The notes beneath the pieces are model-generated. The model worked only from the letters and a program-made list of their open reading frames with translations, ran no database searches and had not been told where the DNA came from. The translations under genes and the position numbers were made by a program. A stretch of 38,439 bases of DNA from a virus: positions 1 through 38,439 of IMG/VR virus record IMGVR_UViG_3300031975_000202, one strand, 5' to 3'. Positions 21,701 through 30,800 of this stretch are shown here, piece after piece (positions within the stretch are counted from its first letter, which is position 1; each line of letters opens with the position of its first letter).

Positions 21701-23236
21701 TTGGACATCATTAACAACAAAGCGGTATTACTTAAATTACGTGAACCTAACAAGGTAACAAGCGCAATACCTAAAAGCCGTGAATTACCTGATAACAAGG
21801 TATTAGTTAACTGGGGACTTGAAGAAGCACTGAGCCTCAAGAAACTAAACATAAAAGTCCCTTCACCTATTGAAGGAAGGTATAAATGGACGGGCAGATA
21901 CAAACCATTTGAACACCAGAAGTCTACAGCCGCCTTCTTTACTATGAATAAAAGATCGTTTTGTTTTAACGAGCAGGGTACAGGTAAGACAGCTAGTGCT
22001 ATATGGGCATCTGACTTCCTAATAAATCAAGGTAAAATACGTAGGGTGTTGGTGATCTGCCCGCTTTCTATCATGGATAGCGCATGGCGTGATGACTTGT
22101 TTACGTTTGCTACACATAGAACTGTATCTGTAGCGTATGGCCCAGCAGAGAAACGTAAGAAGATAATCAAAGAAGGCTCAGATTACGTAATAATAAACTA
22201 TGATGGTGTGGCTATTGTAGCAGATGAGATAAAGAAAGGTGGGTTTGACTTAATCATTGTTGACGAAGCTACTCATTATAAAAATGCCCAAACAACCCGA
22301 TGGAAAACATTAAATAAGTTGTTAACAGATGATACGTGGTTGTGGATGATGACGGGTACTCCTGCCGCACAAAGCCCTGTAGATGCTTACGGCCTTGCAA
22401 AAATGGTAAATAAAAATCTAGTTCCAAGGTTCTTTGGATCGTTTAAAGATCAAGTTATGAGCAGAGTATCGCAATTTAGATGGGTAATCAAACCTGCGGC
22501 TACAGAGATTGTATTTAATTCGTTACAACCTGCCATACGTTTTACAAAAGAAGAGTGTCTCGACCTACCACCAATGGTGTACGCCAAACGTGAAGTAGAA
22601 TTAACAAACCAACAAAAGAAATATTACCTGCAAATTAAAAACAAAATGGTTATGGAAGTTACAGGCGCAGAAGTTACAGCTATGAACGCGGCGGTCAGTC
22701 TTAGTAAGCTACTACAAATATCATCTGGAGCAGTGTATACTGACGCAGGGGATGTGTTAGAGTTTGACATTAGAAATAGATATAAAGTTTTACGTGAAGT
22801 TATTGATGAATCAAGCCAGAAAATATTAGTGTTTGTACCCTTTAAACACGCTATAAACATATTGACAGAAAAACTACGGGCTGATGGTATAACTACTGAA
22901 GTCATTCAGGGTAGTGTATCTGCGCCTAAACGAACAGAAATATTTAGAACTTTCCAAACAACTAAAGACCCACGCGTGTTGGTAATACAACCACAAGCAG
23001 CAGCACATGGTGTTACGTTAACAGCAGCTAACACTATAGTATGGTGGGGACCAACAAGTTCATTAGAAACCTACGACCAAGCTAACGCACGGGTACATAG
23101 ATCAGGACAGAAACATAAATCTACAGTAATACAGTTACAAGGGTCTGCCGCTGAAAAACACGTTTACAGGTTGTTAGATAAAAGAATCAACGTACACGCA
23201 GATTTAATTAATTTATACAAAGAAATACTTGACTAG
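21701..23236 (+). CDS. SNF2-type superfamily 2 helicase
   Basis: 511 residues. The start is a TTG at 21701 with GGAG 8 nt upstream; there is no in-frame ATG between the preceding in-frame stop and this codon. Motifs: I GTGKT (93-97), II DEAT (188-191), III TGTPA (218-222), V AAAHGVTLTAAN (433-444) and VI QANARVHRSGQ (460-470). Phage proteins of this class translocate on duplex DNA and are thought to remodel replication forks or recombination intermediates. The stop codon overlaps the -35 box of a promoter for the following gene. Confidence 0.9.
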   Translation: MDIINNKAVLLKLREPNKVTSAIPKSRELPDNKVLVNWGLEEALSLKKLNIKVPSPIEGRYKWTGRYKPFEHQKSTAAFFTMNKRSFCFNEQGTGKTASAIWASDFLINQGKIRRVLVICPLSIMDSAWRDDLFTFATHRTVSVAYGPAEKRKKIIKEGSDYVIINYDGVAIVADEIKKGGFDLIIVDEATHYKNAQTTRWKTLNKLLTDDTWLWMMTGTPAAQSPVDAYGLAKMVNKNLVPRFFGSFKDQVMSRVSQFRWVIKPAATEIVFNSLQPAIRFTKEECLDLPPMVYAKREVELTNQQKKYYLQIKNKMVMEVTGAEVTAMNAAVSLSKLLQISSGAVYTDAGDVLEFDIRNRYKVLREVIDESSQKILVFVPFKHAINILTEKLRADGITTEVIQGSVSAPKRTEIFRTFQTTKDPRVLVIQPQAAAHGVTLTAANTIVWWGPTSSLETYDQANARVHRSGQKHKSTVIQLQGSAAEKHVYRLLDKRINVHADLINLYKEILD

Positions 23237-23257
23237 TGTATTGATAGATACTATATG
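23229..23257 (+). promoter_or_regulatory. internal sigma-70 promoter before the SSB cluster
   Basis: TTGACT (23229-23234), a 17-nt spacer and TATATG (23252-23257). The -35 box overlaps the helicase stop codon. It lies just upstream of the gene at 23287 and would give extra transcription of the SSB and primase genes. Confidence 0.65.
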
Positions 23258-23286
23258 TAAGATCTCAATACGAAAAGGAGGGTATT

Positions 23287-23688
23287 ATGAGTAAAGAAAT
23301 AACTCCTGATAGATTGACTAAAGCGTACATTAAGATACGTGCAGAACGGTCAGCCCTGTCAGCACAGTTCAAAGAAACAGATACTAAACTGATACGACAA
23401 CAGGATAGTATAAAGAGAGCGTTGCTTGACCATTGTGACAGACACAATACAGAGAGCGTAAGAACTTCAGAAGGATTGTTCTTTAGGTCTACTAAGACAC
23501 GTTATTATTGTGAGGATTGGGATTTGATGTATGATTTTATTAGAGAGCATAACATCCCCGAACTTTTTGATAAACGTTTGAACCAGACTAACATGAGGCA
23601 GTTCTTAGAAGAGAATCCAGAAGATGTTCCTCCTAGTTTAAAAATAGATCAGGAACAAGTAATCACAGTAAGGAAGGCAAAGAAATGA
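23287..23688 (+). CDS. conserved-type replication-cluster protein, unknown function
   Basis: 133 residues, ATG 23287 behind AGGAGG. The N-terminal half is a charged helix or coiled coil (AYIKIRAERSALSAQFKETD). The second half (SVRTSEGLFFRSTKTRYYCE, then MYDFIREHNIPELFDKRLNQ) resembles a small folded domain common in marine phages beside SSB genes. It ends in a basic tail. No catalytic residues were recognised. It is coupled to the HTH gene by ATGA. Confidence 0.7.
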   Translation: MSKEITPDRLTKAYIKIRAERSALSAQFKETDTKLIRQQDSIKRALLDHCDRHNTESVRTSEGLFFRSTKTRYYCEDWDLMYDFIREHNIPELFDKRLNQTNMRQFLEENPEDVPPSLKIDQEQVITVRKAKK

Positions 23689-23933
23689 GTGAATCATTTG
23701 TACCCATAGAGGATATAGCTAAACACTTTTCAGTTAGCATATCTACGGTACGTGCGTGGGTGAGACAAAAGCACATACCAGAAGACACCTATATAAAGAT
23801 AGGATCTACGTATAGGTTCCGTGTGTCGGATGTAGAGTCTGCACTAACTTCATCTAAGAAGCATACTGGAGACGACGACACAGAGCTAAAAGTATTGGTA
23901 GATAGTTGGCAAGCTGAAGATGACGACCAATAA
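23685..23933 (+). CDS. MerR/excisionase-type HTH protein with acidic tail
   Basis: 82 residues. Residues 6-55 form an HTH_17-type winged helix (VPIEDIAKHFSVSISTVRAW, then the wing YIKIGSTYRFRVSDVESAL). The last 20 residues are strongly acidic and end in VDSWQAEDDDQ, similar in style to the tail of the SSB that follows. It could be a local transcription regulator or, as in some phages, an excisionase-like architectural protein. No integrase is present, so a regulator is more likely. Confidence 0.75.
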   Translation: MSESFVPIEDIAKHFSVSISTVRAWVRQKHIPEDTYIKIGSTYRFRVSDVESALTSSKKHTGDDDTELKVLVDSWQAEDDDQ

Positions 23934-23944
23934 AAACAATAAAC

Positions 23945-23957
23945 CTCCTGAAAGGAG
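23945..23957 (+). promoter_or_regulatory. hairpin that hides the SSB ribosome-binding site
   Basis: CTCCT-GAA-AGGAG, a 5-bp stem whose right arm is the AGGAG ribosome-binding site of the SSB gene (ATG 23964). SSB binding to such a leader would be a simple way to limit its own synthesis; that is inference. Confidence 0.45.
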
Positions 23958-23963
23958 AGCAAA

Positions 23964-24653
23964 ATGACTGAAGTATATAAAATTGAGAACGTTGAAGCCC
24001 TATGGCCTAGAATAGATCAGCCGTATCACTTTAACGAGAAGGCTAACAAATCTATGCCTTGCGGTGCTAGAGATCAAGGTGCGGAATACTCTATAGAGTT
24101 TCGTATGGACAAGGATGTAGCACAGAAACTACATAAAGAAATGTCTGCTTCTTACACACAAAACCGCCAAGATAGCTGGGCGGCTAAATTAGAAATACCT
24201 TTTGTTAAAGAAGATGATGGTAGGTACAAACATAAGTCTAACATAAAAGGTCAATATAAAGGACGGCTAACACAAGTCCTTCAAGTTGATTCTAAGGGTA
24301 ACAGGTTACCGAGTGACTTTAAACTAACGACAGGTAGTACGGCTAACATATATGTAGAGTTTGTTCCTTATAAGATGGGCGCTAATTGCGGCGTTAGTCT
24401 ACGTTTAAAAGCTGTACAAGTTGTTAAGTACTACGAATACTCAGCCCCTATAGAGTTTGATATAGTTGAAGGCGGGTATACTATGGACGGAGAAGACGAT
24501 ACTTTAGTCATCCCTCCTGTAAACGAAACTGCAGATTCTTTTGGCGAAGAGACTGTAGAAGAGCCTAAGAAAGCCGCCAAGAAGACAGCACCTCCGCCGA
24601 CCGCTGCCACTGAGGACGACTTGAGTTCTATTGTTGAAGATTGGGACGACTGA
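23964..24653 (+). CDS. single-stranded DNA-binding protein (gp2.5-like)
   Basis: 229 residues. The N-terminal about 170 residues look like an OB-fold domain, with aromatic and basic residues suited to single-stranded DNA (ARDQGAEYSIEFRMDKDVAQ, then KGQYKGRLTQVLQV). A Pro/Ala/Lys linker and a very acidic C-terminus ending SSIVEDWDD follow. An acidic tail is the usual docking site for polymerase and helicase, as in T7 gp2.5. It lies just before the primase-helicase. The domain call rests on layout and position more than on a strict motif. Confidence 0.75.
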   Translation: MTEVYKIENVEALWPRIDQPYHFNEKANKSMPCGARDQGAEYSIEFRMDKDVAQKLHKEMSASYTQNRQDSWAAKLEIPFVKEDDGRYKHKSNIKGQYKGRLTQVLQVDSKGNRLPSDFKLTTGSTANIYVEFVPYKMGANCGVSLRLKAVQVVKYYEYSAPIEFDIVEGGYTMDGEDDTLVIPPVNETADSFGEETVEEPKKAAKKTAPPPTAATEDDLSSIVEDWDD

Positions 24654-24671
24654 TAATCAGCAATAGGAATC

Positions 24672-24746
24672 CACTGCGGCTAGGTTACGCCGAAAAGGGT
24701 GATATGCTGTCACCCCTGCCGCAGTGTCTTTTGGAAACGGCGGGTG
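24672..24746 (+). promoter_or_regulatory. bistable RNA leader in front of the primase gene
   Basis: State 1: CACTGCGGC (24672-24680) pairs with GCCGCAGTG (24718-24726), and inside it GGGTGA (24697-24702) pairs with TCACCC (24710-24715). State 2: GCCG (24718-24721) pairs with CGGC (24738-24741), and CACCC (24711-24715) pairs with GGGTG (24742-24746), which overlaps the ribosome-binding site of ATG 24753. The two states share bases and exclude each other. State 1 leaves the site free; state 2 hides it. This is the layout of a riboswitch or protein-controlled translational switch. No known riboswitch class was recognised. Confidence 0.55.
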
Positions 24747-24752
24747 GAGATT

Positions 24753-27545
24753 ATGGAAACAAAGAATTTTTTAAGGAGAGTACTAGGCGGTGATGGTTTC
24801 TACTGCTTCTGTGCTTTTAGTGAACAGCGTAAGATAACAAAGTTTTATACGGATATTGACGCTGTTGCATTTGCATCTGTTAGTTTAGATGCGCAAGGAT
24901 ATGATACATATTTTGGGGTATCTACGTTTGATACAGGTAGCTCTCGTAAAGTAAGCAATGTAAAATACATTAACTCGTTTTTTCTTGACTTAGACTGTGG
25001 TACTAACAAGGATTACCCTAGTCAACGTGACGCACTTAACGACTTACGTAGATTCGTAAATAAGTTATCTTTACCAAAACCTGTTATGGTGAGTAGTGGT
25101 AATGGGGTACATGTCTATTGGACGTTGGCAACCCCTTGCCCAGTGGACGTATGGCTACCTGTAGCACTGCGCCTAAAGAAATTATGTGTCGAACATGGGT
25201 TACAGGCAGATGCGGCTGTGACTGCGGATGCCGCTAGAATTTTGCGTATACCAAACACGCACAACTATAAGAGTGACCCACCAACAGAGGCGAAACTTAT
25301 AGGGGATATGGACTCAGCACCGATTGTAGACTTTGACGAGTTCTCTGATTTACTAGGTGGTGGCGTACCCGAAGAACAAAAATTTTCTACAAGTTCTATA
25401 ACAGCTATGTTGATGGAGAACACAGAGCACGTGTTTAAAGACATTGTTATAAAGAATCAACGAGGCACAGGGTGTGGGCAGTTAGATAACATTATTAAGA
25501 ACCAAGAAGAGATAAGCGAGCCCTTGTGGAGAGCAGGTCTATCTATCGCTAAATTCTGTGTAGATGCTGACAAAGCCATACATTATGTATCTAAGAAACA
25601 CGTTGGGTACGACTACGATGCTACAGAGGAGAAGGCTAATCTTATAATAAAACCGTACCTATGTAACACATTTGACGAATACAATCAGGATATATGTCGA
25701 GAGTGTCCCCATTGGGGTAAGATAAAGTCTCCCATTGCGTTGGGCAAACGAGTTAAGGAAGCGGAGGAAGAGGTAGAAGCTCCCGCAATGAACTTACCTA
25801 ACTCTCCAATTAACAAGTATGTTATACCTAAATACCCTAGACCGTACTTTCGCGGTGCGAATGGTGGTATATACATACAAGTTCGTGACCCTGATGGAGA
25901 TCCAGTAGATAAACTGATATACCATAACGACTTATACGTTGTTAGAAGATTACGAGATATAGAGGTAGGCGAAGCTATCGTTATGCGCCTACATCTGCCA
26001 AAGGATGGGGTAAGAGAGTTTACAATACCTCTTACTGCGGTAACATCAAAAGAAGAACTACGTAAACAGCTTGCTATGCAAGGTGTAACCTTATCAAAGA
26101 TGGAAGAACTTATGCAGTATGTAACAACGTGGGTAAATGAGCTACAGGCACAGACAGAGGCAGACGAAGCGCGTAGGCAGTTTGGTTGGACTAGTGATGA
26201 GGGTGGTTCCTTTATACTAGGTAACCAAGAAGTCTTTAAAGATAAGGTGGGGTTTAACCCACCATCAACGCAGACAACAGGTCTGTTTCCTTCATTTGAA
26301 CCTAGAGGTACATTAGAGGATTGGAAAGATACCATAGACTTCTATAACCGCGAAGGGTTTGAGTTACATCAGTTTGTTGTAGGCACGTCCTTTGGTTCAC
26401 CCTTAATGCAGTTCTCGCCTATAAACTGCGCGGCTTTACACATACATAGTAAGGAATCGGGTGTAGGTAAGACTACAGCTATGGTGGCAGGTGTATCTGT
26501 GTGGGGTGACCCCGAAGATCTGATACTCTTAAAGGAAGATACATATAACACAAAGATGAACCGTGGTGAGATATACCATAACCTACCTTTATATATGGAT
26601 GAACTTACTAACATGAAGCCTTGGGAGCTATCTAATCTTGCCTACCAACTAACAGGTGGCCGTCAACGTGGACGTATGACTGCGAGTGCGAATATTGAAC
26701 GGCATAGAGGAGAAGCTTGGAGATTACTAACTGTTACTACAGGTAACGCAAGTGTGGTAGAAAAGATTGGTTTGGCTAAATCTATGCCCAAAGCAGAAGC
26801 CCAGAGGATACTAGAAGTTAAGGTTAGTCGAAAATTTTTTAGTTCTGATAGTAAACAGGAGACTGATAAATTTAGCGGTGCGATAAAGAATAACTACGGA
26901 CACGCAGGTGTGGTCTATATACAATACATTATGAATAACATGGAGGAAGCTAGGAAACTTTTAAACGAAGTACAGACTAGAGTTGACCGTGAGGCAGGGT
27001 TAACTGCGGAGAACAGGTTCTGGTCAGCTCTTGTTGCCTCTACTGTGACAGGTTTAATACTAGCTAAACGTGCGGGACTAATTAATTATGATACCAGTAA
27101 GGTCTTTTCTTGGGCCGTTGATAGGTTGAAGGAAAACAAACTACAAGTAGAAGATATGAGCATATCAGTCGAAGAAACTTTAAATGATTACATCCATGAG
27201 CATTGGAGTAATGTGTTATGGATCAAGAGTACGGATGACTTACGCAATGCTGATGTTACACAGTTAGTTATACCAGAAGCATTGCCTAGAGGTAAGTTAG
27301 TTGCGCGGTATGAAACAGATTTAAAACGAGCGTACCTAGTACCAAAACCATTGAAGGAATGGTGCGGTAAACAGCAGATAAACTACGCCTCATTTATAAA
27401 CGATCTTACGGCTAAACTTGGAGCCACAAAAAAGAAGATGCGTTTAAGCAGAGGTACACATATGAACTTACCTCCGACATGGGTTATAATAGTGGATTGT
27501 TCGATAGAGTATGAAGAAGATGCAGGGGATACTGAGGACGCATGA
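24753..27545 (+). CDS. primase-helicase fusion (AEP primase plus DUF927-type ATPase)
   Basis: 930 residues from ATG 24753 behind GGTGGAG; an upstream GTG-initiated extension would cover the RNA leader and is rejected. Residues about 10-215 are an archaeo-eukaryotic primase domain: FFLDLD (76-81, metal site), SGNGVHVYW (115-123) and RILRIPNTHNYK (162-173). A primase C-terminal helical part with a Cys-containing end (DICRECPHWG) follows. From about 470 there is a DUF927-like ATPase: Walker A SGVGKTT (about 569) and Walker B LYMDEL (about 612). It should lay RNA or DNA primers and unwind the fork together with PolA and SSB. The C-terminal about 150 residues are of unknown function. Confidence 0.88.
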   Translation: METKNFLRRVLGGDGFYCFCAFSEQRKITKFYTDIDAVAFASVSLDAQGYDTYFGVSTFDTGSSRKVSNVKYINSFFLDLDCGTNKDYPSQRDALNDLRRFVNKLSLPKPVMVSSGNGVHVYWTLATPCPVDVWLPVALRLKKLCVEHGLQADAAVTADAARILRIPNTHNYKSDPPTEAKLIGDMDSAPIVDFDEFSDLLGGGVPEEQKFSTSSITAMLMENTEHVFKDIVIKNQRGTGCGQLDNIIKNQEEISEPLWRAGLSIAKFCVDADKAIHYVSKKHVGYDYDATEEKANLIIKPYLCNTFDEYNQDICRECPHWGKIKSPIALGKRVKEAEEEVEAPAMNLPNSPINKYVIPKYPRPYFRGANGGIYIQVRDPDGDPVDKLIYHNDLYVVRRLRDIEVGEAIVMRLHLPKDGVREFTIPLTAVTSKEELRKQLAMQGVTLSKMEELMQYVTTWVNELQAQTEADEARRQFGWTSDEGGSFILGNQEVFKDKVGFNPPSTQTTGLFPSFEPRGTLEDWKDTIDFYNREGFELHQFVVGTSFGSPLMQFSPINCAALHIHSKESGVGKTTAMVAGVSVWGDPEDLILLKEDTYNTKMNRGEIYHNLPLYMDELTNMKPWELSNLAYQLTGGRQRGRMTASANIERHRGEAWRLLTVTTGNASVVEKIGLAKSMPKAEAQRILEVKVSRKFFSSDSKQETDKFSGAIKNNYGHAGVVYIQYIMNNMEEARKLLNEVQTRVDREAGLTAENRFWSALVASTVTGLILAKRAGLINYDTSKVFSWAVDRLKENKLQVEDMSISVEETLNDYIHEHWSNVLWIKSTDDLRNADVTQLVIPEALPRGKLVARYETDLKRAYLVPKPLKEWCGKQQINYASFINDLTAKLGATKKKMRLSRGTHMNLPPTWVIIVDCSIEYEEDAGDTEDA

Positions 27546-27744
27546 TCTAAACCCTGACGGGGTGCGGATCATAGTCAACTGGGATAACATGGTAACAAGT
27601 TCCTCTGTGTTTATCTTGTGTACCAACACCCAGGGGGCGATAGAACAAGCCCAGAAAATAACTGATTCTAAAGGTTGGAAGACTAAAAGTCAGGTTAGAG
27701 TAGAAAATAATAAATTAGGGGTTCGCATTTGGAGAATTGTATGA
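27511..27744 (+). CDS. small conserved-type protein after the primase
   Basis: 77 residues, MKKMQGILRTHDLNPDGVRI onward, overlapping the end of the primase gene by 35 nt. The exact start (27511 or the ATG at 27520) is uncertain. It looks like a compact alpha/beta domain with a final RIWRIV strand. Proteins with a similar THDLNPDG opening follow replication genes in other phages; function unknown. It is the last gene of the rightward unit. Confidence 0.65.
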   Translation: MKKMQGILRTHDLNPDGVRIIVNWDNMVTSSSVFILCTNTQGAIEQAQKITDSKGWKTKSQVRVENNKLGVRIWRIV

Positions 27745-27777
27745 TACAGGGGTAATACATAACTCCTCCTCCCACTT

Positions 27778-27820
27778 GACCCGTCTGGCTAGGTATTAAC
27801 TACGAAGGCGGGTCATTTTT
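27778..27820 (+). terminator. terminator at the convergence of early and late genes
   Basis: GACCCG (27778-27783) pairs with CGGGTC (27809-27814), with an inner TAG/CTA pairing, followed by ATTTTTATT. It lies 34 nt after the stop codon at 27744 and abuts the stop of the leftward giant gene, so it protects late genes from antisense transcription. It works in the plus direction only. Confidence 0.8.
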
Positions 27821-30800
27821 ATTCAAACAGTTGAAGTCCTTGATCCCATTGAGCGGAGTTTTCTTTCATAGCTTGATCTAATGCCGTTGAAAATTTTACC
27901 CCGTGGTGCATAAGGTTTGTGGTTTTTCTGTGCGCTTTCATAGACTTCTGAATTGTTTTACCACTAATTACATGGTCAGGATGTCTTTTATTAAACTCAT
28001 CCATATCTTTTTGTATATCTTGCAACTCGTTCCAATCACCTACAGTGTTAGCTATATAATATTTTTTTAATAATTTACTGCGTTTTTTGTTGGCGGCAGT
28101 GTCTATACCTTTAAGTATACTGTTTCTTTCTTGTTGAAATGTATATCCTGTGGGCGCAAACCCAACAAACTGTCCAAACTTTTCGCCTAGAGACACGTCA
28201 TCATATATAGGATCACCACGCCTGGTTTTGTATCCACCTTCAGTATTTATCCTACCAAGTCCTGGAAAAACTTTAAACACATTGGCTATGCCCGCAGGGA
28301 GAAGACTTTCGATTCCTCTTTTTCCTTCTCCGTTGTATATATCCATCCCACCTCTAATTAGTCGTTTGCCTGTGCTTAGAGCAGGACCGCCAAGGTGAAA
28401 GCCAAGAAAACCTTCTACATCATCTGGACCTCTAACTTGGTTATATCTGTTGTTTTGTATTAACAATCCAGTTAACCTAATTCTGTTAGAAACATCTATA
28501 CCTGCCATTGTAGGTACACCCTTAAAGAACCCTTCTCCAATATACTTACGTACAATAGTATCAACATCTTCTTCCTCGTCATCTAAGAAGAATAGGTTAA
28601 AGAACATACTAATAGCGCCGTATAATGGTATGCCGTACACGCCTGCAAAGAATAATGCTGTAGCATGAATACCTACGATTTGTTTTATTGCAATTTTACG
28701 TTCTTCTTTAGTAATATTAGATCTATCTAACGATCTTATAGTAGATTTAATCATAGTGTAATACATTTGAAGTCCGTAGGGTTTATACATAAATGCCACA
28801 CGACCCAAATTATTTTGAGATATACTCGGCGCTGTTTCCAACACAGTACCGCCATTTGTTTCTTGCGCATTATATATAGCGTTTGTAGCCGCTTCGTTTT
28901 TTTGTGCCGCAGTGGGTTTAGTTTTTCCTTTGTTTGTTAATCTATCTATATCTAGTTTGTACGCGGCGAGTATAGTAACTTGTCGGTTAAATCTCTCGCC
29001 GTGGTTAAAAGGTATGGCAGAAAAAGCTGAAATTCTATCTGCAACACTACGTTCTCGACCTGATTCATCTAACCCTAAAGCGTCTTGCAAAAAAGAAGTT
29101 GTTAACAATCCTCGTTCCGTTGCCATTTTTACAACAGGTGCAAGTTCTGTGTATTCTTTTTCTAATCCTTTAGTTAGTTTAAGATCTTTTTTTAGTATAT
29201 AAGTACCGTCTTCTGCTACATCATACATATCAGTTATATTGTTTTTTGCTGATGTTACTAATTTACCCATTGTACCTATTTTTCGACCTGTTTCTTCATA
29301 CCCGTACCTCGCTCCTAAATAAGGCATAACAAACAAAGGGACTTGCGATAGGTTAACAAGAGCTGATGATATGTTAAATCCGATTGTGTATATGAACGCT
29401 CCTTGGTTTAAAGCTTTTGATATACGTTGTAATGGTGGGTTTTTTGCGTAATCAAGTCGTCTGTTTAATTCTTGTCGTATTTCTCCAAACGATTTTTTAG
29501 CTGTAGGAGGTTCAACTAAGTTGTTTATTTCTGTCTGTAATTTACTTATGGCTGCGCCCCATTTTAACCTTTGTGTCTGTCTTCCTAGATCATAAGCTTT
29601 AGTATTTAAAGCAACTGCAGTATCGGCTATAAATCCTGGCGTGTTTTTACGTTTTTGCAATGTTTTGTAAAAAGATGACGCTGGTAAAGAACTTGTGTAT
29701 ATTTTTATAAAATTTTCTATAAAATCAGCAGGTACACGTAATGTTTTGCCGTCTTTGTCTTTCCATGTCCTACTTAATATATCTATGGTTTGAGATACAA
29801 AAGCTGTTGGCGGCGCTTTCTTTTTGTATTCCTCATTTGTAAATTCATCTTCTTTAATATTTATAGTTTCTGTTCTTACATCGGGGTTTGTTTTAAGATC
29901 TTCTGCTGCGTACTGACGTTCAAGATCAGTACTAAACATTTCAAATACATAGGGATCTGAGCCAGCAGGTACGGATTCTGGTTTTAAACTATAAGATAAC
30001 GCGTAAGTACCTTGACGTACTAATGGAAAATATACCTCCAAGTCGCCTATTTTAAATATTTTGTTAAGAACTTTTCTTTTATACTCCGAAGCTATTTCTG
30101 AGGTCGCAACATCATCAACACCCTTCCCCATAGTTTGTTTAAGATCTGTCCATTGTTTTTCATAAAGCGAACTCATTTTGTTATGTTGGATTTGCCCGCC
30201 AGATTGTTTTAAAGAGTTCCATTTCTTTTCATTTTTGTTCCATATATTCATTTTTTCTCTTTGAGGAGGGAGTTTAACAGCGTCATATTTAGGGTCAGAA
30301 AACCTTCCATCAAAATCAGTATTACGTTGTTTTTTATCTTTATAGTATTTTCTTTTAACGTCACCTTTATCATTAGTGTACTCTAAAATATATCGAGTAT
30401 ATTTTTCTTCCGCTTGTGCGCGAGTAAGTGTTGGGTCTACTTGTCGTATGGTAGATCCAGTTTCGGCATTATAAATTAAATCATCTAATACTTTTTTTTC
30501 TTTAGGGTTAGCTTTAGACCACTTTGCAAACTCTTGGTAAATTTTGTATACTTTTCCATCAGAAATATTTACAGCTCCACGTTGAAATTGCATCGTTTTA
30601 TCAGCAGTGTCCCCTAACTCACCAAAACCTGCTCCTTTAGCTATATCTCCCAAACCTTGAGAACCTACTAAAGACAAGTATCCACGAGTAAATGCTTTTT
30701 TACCTACTTTTAAATATTCGTTAGAATTTGCAGCAAATTTAGTTCTGCCTGCTTTGTCTATCTTACCAGCAAACATCTCATTTATTCTTTCTAGGAAACT

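Noticed and set aside
25685-26335. 216-codon minus-strand frame within the primase gene
   Set aside because: Shadow of the conserved primase-helicase frame, with no upstream signals.
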